This document shows, piece by piece, positions 1-5,699 of a stretch of 22,415 nt of DNA (positions are counted from its first letter, which is position 1; the number at the start of each line of letters is the position of its first letter). This stretch comes from UBA10939 sp050942745 (GTDB taxonomy: Bacteria > Myxococcota > Myxococcia > Myxococcales > UBA5297): NCBI GenBank assembly GCA_050942745.1, contig JBMNNX010000090.1, positions 1 to 22,415 on the forward strand, in the 5' to 3' direction. The translations under genes and the position numbers were made by a program. The notes below the pieces were generated by a model, which saw only the letters and a list, made by a program, of their open reading frames with translations, ran no database searches and had not been told where the DNA came from.

Positions 1-345
1 CCGCTGGCCTTTCTCCACATCGACTTGCGCGACGACCGAAGCGAGTTCAGCACCGCGCTGCACGTGCGTGTCGACGAGGCGATCGCCGACGGCGACAGAT
101 GCCTCGTCATCCACATCAGCGGCGCGGTGGCCATCGCCAACACCATCGCCTTCGTCAGCGAGCAGCTCGATCCGATCGCGCTCTTTCTCGGCCTGACCCG
201 CGGCAACAAGATGGCCCAGGCCATCAAGTACGTCATCTTCGGCGAGGGCGAGACCGGGCTGCTCGTCTACGACGTGCTCCGGCGCCACTGGGCCTCGACG
301 CCCGGACACCACGTGCGGCCACTCGTCTTTCTGATGAGCGAGTAG
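1..345 (+). CDS. 3' end of an unrecognised gene (partial)
   Basis: The frame is open from the left window edge to a TAG at 343-345, so only the last 114 residues are seen. The fragment has no signal peptide, membrane helix or catalytic motif that I can name. It looks like a soluble alpha/beta segment: short hydrophobic strands (CLVIHISG, YVIFGEGETG, RPLVFLM) alternate with charged helices. The GLTRGNKMAQAIKYVIFGEGETGL stretch is compatible with the cytoplasmic C-terminal tail of a large transporter-like protein, but this is only an impression. Codon use (third-position G/C) fits a real gene. The next gene begins 133 bp downstream on the same strand with its own lipoprotein signal, so the two need not be functionally linked. 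Function unknown. Confidence 0.6.
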   Translation, partial: PLAFLHIDLRDDRSEFSTALHVRVDEAIADGDRCLVIHISGAVAIANTIAFVSEQLDPIALFLGLTRGNKMAQAIKYVIFGEGETGLLVYDVLRRHWASTPGHHVRPLVFLMSE

Positions 346-478
346 CCGGCCTTTCGTCTGGCTTGCGGCGCGGTCGCTCGTCGCGTGCTCTGCGCCTTCG
401 CCAGACACCTCCAGGCGGCGCCCCGGCCGGCGGCCGTTCTTGCGGCGTTCGCGCAGCTCGGTGCTAGCCTGCTGAGCG

Positions 479-2005
479 ATGCGCCGTCTCGTCCCGTTGC
501 TGCTCGCTCTCGCCCTTTCCGCCTGCTTCCGCGCCCACCCCCCTACGCCCCGGCCGACCTTCGCCGCGCTCGCCGACGCGCTGTTCGACAGCGTGGAAGC
601 CGAGGGCACGCTGGTCGGCGCTCTGGTCATCGACGCGCGCACCGAGAGCCTGCTCTACGCCCGGCGCGAGCACGCTCGCCTGCTGCCGGCCTCGACGATG
701 AAGGTCGTCTCGACCGCCGCGGCGCTCTCGGCGCTCGGCCCCGACTTCCGCTTCCGGACACCTGTCTGGCTCGAGGGGACGCAGCTTGGCGCAGTGTTCG
801 AGGGCGACCTCGTCGTCGAGGCCTCCGGCGATCCCTCGCTGGGCTCCTGGCGCTTTCCCGAGACCTCCGGGGTCTGCGCGCAGGTGGCCGATGCGCTGAT
901 CGCGCGCGGCGTGCAGCGGTGGCGCGGCGGGCTGCGCGTCGAGGGCGCGGGCGGTCCCGGCGTCTCGCTCGGGCCGGGCTGGGCCTGGGACGACGCGGCC
1001 TATGCCTACAGCGCTCCGCCGACCCGCTTCGTCTTCCGCGAGAACACGGCCGAGCTTCGCCTCGAGCGCTTCGGCGGCGCGTCGTGTGGCGCGCCGGTGA
1101 GCGTCGCGCTGGTGCCGTCGGCCGGGGAAACCGAGGCGGTCGTCTCCCTCGAGACCACCGCCGCGCGCGCGGGGCTCGGGTGCGTGCGCGAGTGGGGCGC
1201 TGATCGCCTGCGGTGCGTCTGGCGCTCGACCTCGCCCGAGCAGTGCCCGCGCTCGACCTCCACGCGAATCGCGGTGCACGAGCCCCAGAAGCCGTTCGCG
1301 ATGTGCGTCGAGCAGGCGCTCGCGGCGCGCGGCGTCACGCGCGATTTCGCCATCGCCATCGCCCTCGAGCCGACGGTCCAAGCGCCGATTCCGGCGCGCG
1401 AGCTGCTCGTCGAAATCGTGAGCCCCACGCTCGCCGAGCTCGTGCGGGTCACGAACAAGGAGTCGCTCAACCTCTATGCCGAGCGGCTCGCGTTGCGCTT
1501 CGCGCAAGAGCGGACAGGCGAAGAGAGCTATCGCGCGCTCGCCGAGGCGATGGCGCAGGAGCTCGAGCGCCGAGGCATCGCGCGAAACGACCTGAGCGTC
1601 GCCGACGGCAGCGGGCTGTCGCGCTACAACCTGGCGACCGCGCGCGGCATGGTGCGGCTGCTCAAGACCAGCCTCGACGAGCCCTATGGACGGGCGCTGA
1701 TAGAGAGCCTCCCGATCGCAGGCGTTGACGGCACGCTCACCCGAAGCCCGGTGACGAGCGCCGCAGGCCTGGTCTACGCGAAGACGGGGACGCTGTCGGG
1801 CCAGAAGGCCTTCGTGGGCATCGCCGACCGGCCGGGCGACGCAGCGCACCCGCGCGTCCTCTTCGCGCTGCTGCTCGGCAACCAGAGCAGCGAACCCGCC
1901 CTCCACGCCAACGAGGTCTTCGCCCGGTTCGCCGACGCTTTGGTGGTGGCGACGGTCGAGCGTCGAGGGTCGAGCGTCGAGAGTGTTGGGTCGGAGGGGC
2001 GGTAA
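479..2005 (+). CDS. dacB: D-alanyl-D-alanine carboxypeptidase/endopeptidase, PBP4 (S13) family lipoprotein
   Basis: 508 residues. The three serine-penicillin-binding motifs are in the right order and spacing for PBP4: STMK with Ser72/Lys75, SLN at 329-331, and KTG at 435-437. The DGSGLSRYN block that precedes KTG in this family is also present. The N-terminus (LLALALSAC) is a lipoprotein signal with a lipobox, so the enzyme is probably anchored in the envelope. Family members trim D-Ala from, or cleave, peptidoglycan cross-links in the periplasm. The ATG at 479 gives the complete signal peptide. The last residues (after about VVATVE) are encoded by a heptamer repeat at 1948-1990, and the TAA stop is the first part of a hairpin module (2002-2028), so the native C-terminus seems to have been replaced by repeat DNA. 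Identification as S13 is firm; the symbol is by family only. Confidence 0.93.
   Translation: MRRLVPLLLALALSACFRAHPPTPRPTFAALADALFDSVEAEGTLVGALVIDARTESLLYARREHARLLPASTMKVVSTAAALSALGPDFRFRTPVWLEGTQLGAVFEGDLVVEASGDPSLGSWRFPETSGVCAQVADALIARGVQRWRGGLRVEGAGGPGVSLGPGWAWDDAAYAYSAPPTRFVFRENTAELRLERFGGASCGAPVSVALVPSAGETEAVVSLETTAARAGLGCVREWGADRLRCVWRSTSPEQCPRSTSTRIAVHEPQKPFAMCVEQALAARGVTRDFAIAIALEPTVQAPIPARELLVEIVSPTLAELVRVTNKESLNLYAERLALRFAQERTGEESYRALAEAMAQELERRGIARNDLSVADGSGLSRYNLATARGMVRLLKTSLDEPYGRALIESLPIAGVDGTLTRSPVTSAAGLVYAKTGTLSGQKAFVGIADRPGDAAHPRVLFALLLGNQSSEPALHANEVFARFADALVVATVERRGSSVESVGSEGR
1948..1990 (+). repeat. Heptamer tandem repeat (copy 1), at the 3' end of dacB
   Basis: After the leader GGCGACGG come heptamers TCGAGCG, TCGAGGG, TCGAGCG, TCGAGAG and then decayed units. 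It lies inside the dacB reading frame and encodes its last residues (VERRGSSVES). The same family occurs at 6604-6673 and 13565-13620. Read in the sense of the host gene, all three copies start with GGCGAC(A/G)GTCGAG and have the same orientation. Confidence 0.8.
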
Positions 2006-2028
2006 GGGCGCGTGGCAATGCGCCCGGC
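2002..2028 (+). repeat. REP-like 27-bp hairpin module, copy A
   Basis: Begins GTAAGGGCGCGTGGCAATGC and ends with GCCCGGC; GGGCGCGT pairs imperfectly with ATGCGCCC around a short GGCA loop. Its first bases include the dacB stop codon (TAA, 2003-2005). Related modules lie at 2099-2125, 13440-13466 and 13523-13549. This copy is followed by CCCGCG, as is the copy at 13523-13549 when read on the minus strand. Confidence 0.7.
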
Positions 2029-2098
2029 CCCGCGTGCCCCGCGGAATGGCGAGTCGTCGGTCGCCGGGGGGCCGTATCGACGTTCGCGCTGGCACGAA

Positions 2099-2125
2099 GA
2101 CGGGCGCACTGCCGTGCGCCCCTAC
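2099..2125 (-). repeat. REP-like 27-bp hairpin module, copy B (inverted)
   Basis: Reads GACGGGCGCACTGCCGTGCG then CCCCTAC on the + strand, the reverse complement of the GTAGGGGCGC module. With the copy at 2002-2028 it forms an inverted pair about 70 bp apart, so the 124-bp unit has MITE-like inverted ends but no coding content. The rest of the 293-bp gap from dacB to the acyltransferase gene holds no gene that I can support. Confidence 0.65.
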
Positions 2126-2286
2126 CGACCCGGGCCTGCGCGGAGGCAGGTTCGAGGCAGGGAGGGCCTCGGCGCACCGGTCCCCGACCGCAAATTTGCC
2201 CGCCCCGGTGAGCTCGCGTAGCCTCGCGGGCAGCTTGTCCTTCCGCCCCGCCGCCGCGCGAACGGGCCTTCCCTCCGGCTGCTCGG

Positions 2287-2296
2287 GGAGGTGATC
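2287..2296 (+). promoter_or_regulatory. Consensus Shine-Dalgarno that fixes a TTG start
   Basis: GGAGGTGATC is a full match to the anti-Shine-Dalgarno tail of 16S rRNA. GGAGG ends 7 bases before the TTG at 2299, which selects this TTG as the start; the resulting N-terminus MLFPTAEYGIFF is the usual beginning of AlgI-type MBOAT proteins. Confidence 0.85.
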
Positions 2297-2298
2297 CG

Positions 2299-3717
2299 TT
2301 GCTCTTCCCGACCGCCGAGTACGGGATCTTCTTCCTCCTCGTCTTCGCCGCGTCCTGGAGCCTGAGCCGCTGGCACCGCGGGCACAAGGTTCTGCTGCTC
2401 GTCGCGAGCTACGGCTTCTACGCGTTCTGGGACTGGCGCTTCGTGCCCCTGCTCGCCGGCATCTCGCTGCTCGCGGCGCTGGTCGGCCGCGCGCTCCAGT
2501 CGATTGAGCGGCCAGCGGCGCGCAAGGCGCTCCTCACGGCCGGGGTCGCCCTGTCGCTGGCGACCCTGGGCTTCTTCAAGTACGCGCGGTTCGCGGCCGA
2601 GGTCATCGTCGATCTCGCGGGCGCACCCGACGGCCCGATCGACCTGCCCGAGATCACGCTGCCGGTCGGCATCTCCTTCTTCGTCTTCCACGCCATCTCG
2701 CTGATGGTCGATGCCTTCCGGCGGAAGATCCCGGTGCCGGTCACCGTACTCGACGCGCTGCTCTACGTCGCCTTTTTCCCGCAGCTCGTCGCCGGCCCCA
2801 TCCTCCGCGCGAGCAGCTTCCTGCCCCAGCTCGCGGAGCCGCCCGACTCGCGCAGCATCGACGCTGTCCGCGCCGTCGAGCTCATCGTCCTCGGCCTGGC
2901 GAAGAAGGTCCTCATCGCCAACTACCTCGCCACGCAGATAGTCGATCCGGTCTTCGAGTCGCCGCAGCTCCACGGCGGGCTCGAGGCGCTCTTCGGCGTC
3001 TACGCCTACGCCGCGCAGATCTACTGCGACTTCTCCGGCTACACCGACATCGCCATCGGCTCGGCGCTGCTGCTCGGCTACCGCTTCCCCGAGAACTTCG
3101 ACTCGCCGTACCTCGCGACGAGCCCGCAGGACTTCTGGCGCCGCTGGCACATCTCGCTGTCCACGTGGCTGCGCGACTACCTCTTCATCCCGCTCGGCGG
3201 CTCGCGCCGCGGCCAGGCGCGCACCCTCGCCAACCTGGCGATCACAATGATCCTCGGCGGCCTGTGGCATGGGGCGGCCTGGAGCTTCGTGCTCTGGGGC
3301 GCGTTGCACGGCGGCGCGCTCGTCGTCCATCGGCTCTGGTCGCAAACCGCGCTCACGGCGGTCCAGCGCGTGCGCGCCTGGGCCTTGTGGCCCGCGATTT
3401 CCCGAGTCCTCACCTTCCACTTCATCTGCCTGGGCTGGGTCTTCTTCCGCGCCCCCTCGCTCGACGGCGCCGTGGACGTCCTCCGCGCGCTGGGCAGTGG
3501 CGGCAGCGTTGGGCCGTGGTTGAGCGCGCCCCTGCTCCTCGCGCTCGCCGCCGGCTTGCTCGGTCAGGCGACCCCGGCGGCCGCGCGAGCCTCACTGCGC
3601 GCCCGCCTCGGGCAGCTTCCTTTGGCCGTGCAGGGCTTCGCCCTCGCGGTGGCCATCCTGCTCATCAAGACACTTGGTCCCCAGGGCATCGCGCCCTTCA
3701 TCTACTTCCAGTTCTGA
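2299..3717 (+). CDS. MBOAT family O-acyltransferase (AlgI/PatA/DltB-like)
   Basis: 472 residues, the normal size for AlgI-type membrane-bound O-acyltransferases, with about ten hydrophobic segments. The MBOAT signature is clear: WRRWHISLSTWLRDYLFIPLGG in the middle, then GLWHGAAW with His324 and GALHGG with the likely catalytic His337. FPQLVAGPI and YCDFSGYTDIAIG are further family blocks. These proteins move acyl (usually acetyl) groups across the inner membrane for O-acylation of alginate, peptidoglycan or other glycans. The start is TTG with an ideal Shine-Dalgarno. The SGNH-esterase gene follows after 9 bp, the usual partner arrangement (compare AlgI with AlgJ/AlgX, PatA with PatB). The preceding dacB-like gene hints at a peptidoglycan substrate, but that is inference; exopolysaccharide is equally possible. 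Confidence 0.93.
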   Translation: MLFPTAEYGIFFLLVFAASWSLSRWHRGHKVLLLVASYGFYAFWDWRFVPLLAGISLLAALVGRALQSIERPAARKALLTAGVALSLATLGFFKYARFAAEVIVDLAGAPDGPIDLPEITLPVGISFFVFHAISLMVDAFRRKIPVPVTVLDALLYVAFFPQLVAGPILRASSFLPQLAEPPDSRSIDAVRAVELIVLGLAKKVLIANYLATQIVDPVFESPQLHGGLEALFGVYAYAAQIYCDFSGYTDIAIGSALLLGYRFPENFDSPYLATSPQDFWRRWHISLSTWLRDYLFIPLGGSRRGQARTLANLAITMILGGLWHGAAWSFVLWGALHGGALVVHRLWSQTALTAVQRVRAWALWPAISRVLTFHFICLGWVFFRAPSLDGAVDVLRALGSGGSVGPWLSAPLLLALAAGLLGQATPAAARASLRARLGQLPLAVQGFALAVAILLIKTLGPQGIAPFIYFQF

Positions 3718-3726
3718 GCCCGCCTG

Positions 3727-5013
3727 GTGAGCCGCTTCAATCGCCCAGCACGTTCCCGATCGCCCTACGTCATCGACGGCACGGCTGCGTGCATCGAAGA
3801 GGCGCTGGGGGACTACGCGAAGCGCGCAGACAAGCGTCGCGTTCGCCTCGGCCAGAAGCGAGAGCAACCGCCAGTGCCGGGGCCACGCGATGACTCGGAC
3901 CCGCTGTCGATCGCCCGGCCCCGCCGAAGCGACTGCCGGGCGCCACGCCGCGTCGAGACGCCGGATGAGCGGCCACAAGCCGGAGTGGCCCGCTGCTACA
4001 CCGCGCGCGAGGTCGGAGCGATGCTCGCCGTCTTCGCCGCGACGATGCTGCTGTTCGGCTCCGAGTGCCTGGTGAGCTGGGCGCATCGGCTCGATCTTGG
4101 CCCGGCGCAGGACGCTTGGCTTTCACTCCTGACGCCCGTCTATCGGGCCACCGAGGCGATCGGCCTGACGGCGCCGCGCCGAGCCGTCGCAACGGCGAGC
4201 GGGCAGCTCGCGCGCGCCCTCGGGGCCGGGCAGGACCCGCTCTTCGAAGAGGCCTGGAAGAAGATCGGCGAGATCCCGGTCGAGCCCTTCGACGAAGGCC
4301 TGGACGACTGGCCTGCATTGGAGCCGGAAGTTCCGGCTCCCGAGCCCGTGAAGCCGGTGGCCGACGGGCGGATCACCGTGCTACTCGTCGGCGACTCGCT
4401 AATGGCGGGCAGCCTCGGCGCCGCCCTCGAGAGCGCCCTCGCGCGCGACAGGCGCTTTCGCGTCGTGCGCGCGCACCAGATAGGCACCGGGCTCGCCCGC
4501 CCCGAGGTCTTCGACTGGAACGGCGTCGTCGCTCCGCTCGTCGAGCGCGAGAAGCCGCACCTCGTCATCTGCTCGCTGGGCGCGAACGACGGGCAGCGCA
4601 TTCGCCATCGCGGCGCACTGCTCAACTTCGGCGACGCCGCGTGGAACGCGGTCTACCGCAAGCGCGTGAAGGCCTTGATGCAGACTCTGGCCGGCGCCGA
4701 CGCGCGGGTGCTATGGCTCGGCCTGCCGCCGATGCGCAGCGAAGGCTTCACGAACCGAATGCGGCACCTCAACCGCATCTTCGCCACCACGGCGAAGCGG
4801 GTTCCGCGCGTTGACTACATGGAGCTGGGCATGCTCCTGACCGGCAGGGACGAAGGGTTCGCCACGTTCATCCGCGACGAAGACGGCAAGCTGCTGCGGG
4901 TGCGAATGGAGGACGGGGTCCACTACTCGCCGGCGGGCGCGCGCCGGGTGGCGCGCTGGGTCGTTGACTGGGTCTACGAGCAGGTTCGGCAGCGACGGGC
5001 GATCGCGGGATAG
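3727..5013 (+). CDS. SGNH/GDSL hydrolase (DUF459-like), acyltransferase partner
   Basis: 428 residues from the GTG at 3727. The SGNH catalytic blocks are present: block I VGDSLMAG with nucleophile Ser224, block III SLGANDGQ with Asn287, and block V DGVHYSPAG with Asp396/His399. A single hydrophobic segment (MLAVFAATMLLF, about residues 99-110) precedes the domain, so the catalytic part is probably periplasmic and membrane-anchored. The layout (TAREV...TM...GLTAPR...acidic/proline linker...SGNH) resembles DUF459 proteins. The first ~85 residues are basic and not conserved-looking; an in-frame GTG at 3985 just before ARCYTAREV could be the true start. Lying 9 bp after the MBOAT gene, it probably completes acyl transfer to, or removes acyl groups from, a glycan in the periplasm. 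Confidence 0.88.
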   Translation: MSRFNRPARSRSPYVIDGTAACIEEALGDYAKRADKRRVRLGQKREQPPVPGPRDDSDPLSIARPRRSDCRAPRRVETPDERPQAGVARCYTAREVGAMLAVFAATMLLFGSECLVSWAHRLDLGPAQDAWLSLLTPVYRATEAIGLTAPRRAVATASGQLARALGAGQDPLFEEAWKKIGEIPVEPFDEGLDDWPALEPEVPAPEPVKPVADGRITVLLVGDSLMAGSLGAALESALARDRRFRVVRAHQIGTGLARPEVFDWNGVVAPLVEREKPHLVICSLGANDGQRIRHRGALLNFGDAAWNAVYRKRVKALMQTLAGADARVLWLGLPPMRSEGFTNRMRHLNRIFATTAKRVPRVDYMELGMLLTGRDEGFATFIRDEDGKLLRVRMEDGVHYSPAGARRVARWVVDWVYEQVRQRRAIAG

Positions 5014-5240
5014 TCGCCGGTCGCGGGTCCCTTGCTCGCAGAGGCCCAGCCCTCGGCCGCGACGACCTGTCCCTCACGCGCGAGGCACCTCGGGCGCGCG
5101 TTTCGATGCCCTCGCGCCCCGCAGCACACCCGTTCGCCCTGAGCTTCACACCGGTCCGTTGGCCGGCTATGGCCTTGAACCAACACTGGTCAGCTCAAGC
5201 GCAGGCCGAGCTTGCGATACCGCGACCGAACGGATGGATT

Positions 5241-5258
5241 GCGGAGCTCCAGCTCCGC
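5241..5258. repeat. Perfect hairpin/palindrome
   Basis: GCGGAGCTCCAGCTCCGC: 8-bp arms with a 2-base centre. Probably part of a dispersed intergenic repeat. It is not followed by a T-run on either strand, so a simple terminator is unlikely. Confidence 0.6.
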
Positions 5259-5361
5259 GTCGCACCGCGGCGACAGGTCGTTTTCGGCCGCCCGAACGAC
5301 GAGTGGCGGATCTGGTGTTGCTCCACCCTCCCGACTGCGCAATCCCGTCTCCACACACGCA

Positions 5362-5380
5362 GGCCGCCGAGACGGCGGCC
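5362..5380. repeat. Perfect GC-rich hairpin
   Basis: GGCCGCCGAGACGGCGGCC: 8-bp perfect arms with loop AGA, followed by CTCCCCCC. It has the look of a REP-type sequence. It could in principle act on transcripts that leave the SGNH gene. Confidence 0.6.
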
Positions 5381-5520
5381 CTCCCCCCTCAATCGCGGCC
5401 TCTCTTCACCAACCGTCGCCGGAGGTGACCTCGCGCAGATGGAGCTGTGGGCTAGGAGCGTAGCTCCCGACGCGCGAGCGGCGGGAGCGGAGTCGAAGGG
5501 CCCCCTCGATTTCGAGCCGG

Positions 5521-5566
5521 CCCCTCGGCTTCGCCTCCCGCGTTCCGCGGGAGGCTACGCTCGGGG
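5521..5566. repeat. Long inverted repeat
   Basis: Perfect 10-bp arms GCCTCCCGCG (5533-5542) and CGCGGGAGGC (5546-5555) surround a TTC loop. Imperfect outer arms (CCCCTCGGCTTC against TACGCTCGGGG) extend it to about 46 bp. This is the strongest hairpin in the intergenic cluster. Confidence 0.65.
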
Positions 5567-5699
5567 TGGACCGGAGAGGAGGCTCTTGCTCCTCGGCACA
5601 GTTGCCCGACTTCGGGGCGACCGCCGGCGCCCCTGCGCTCGGGGTGACCGGGAGGCACGATCGCTTCTCTACAAATCGAAGGCGCAGCCGTCCGCGGCC

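Larger units (their letters stand above)
5014..5699. other. Gene-free region with clustered inverted repeats
   Basis: This 686-bp stretch between the SGNH gene (+) and the end of the PqqD/TPR gene (-) has no frame with convincing coding character. It contains several strong hairpins (5241-5258, 5362-5380, 5455-5467, 5521-5566). It also holds two near-copies of a GCTCGGGGTG-containing segment, one with GGACCGGAG (about 5557-5576) and one with ACCGGGAG (about 5637-5655). It looks like a patchwork of decayed REP-type dispersed repeats. The 3' ends of convergent genes face it. Confidence 0.6.

Noticed and set aside
464..2095. Long open frame on the minus strand across dacB
   Set aside because: It is antisense to a gene with all PBP4 motifs; its translation is Arg/Ala-rich with no domain, a common artefact of high-GC DNA.
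2002..2125. Complete insertion sequence or transposon remnant
   Set aside because: Although it has inverted ends, it has no transposase fragment and no visible target duplication; it is better described as a REP/MITE-like repeat.
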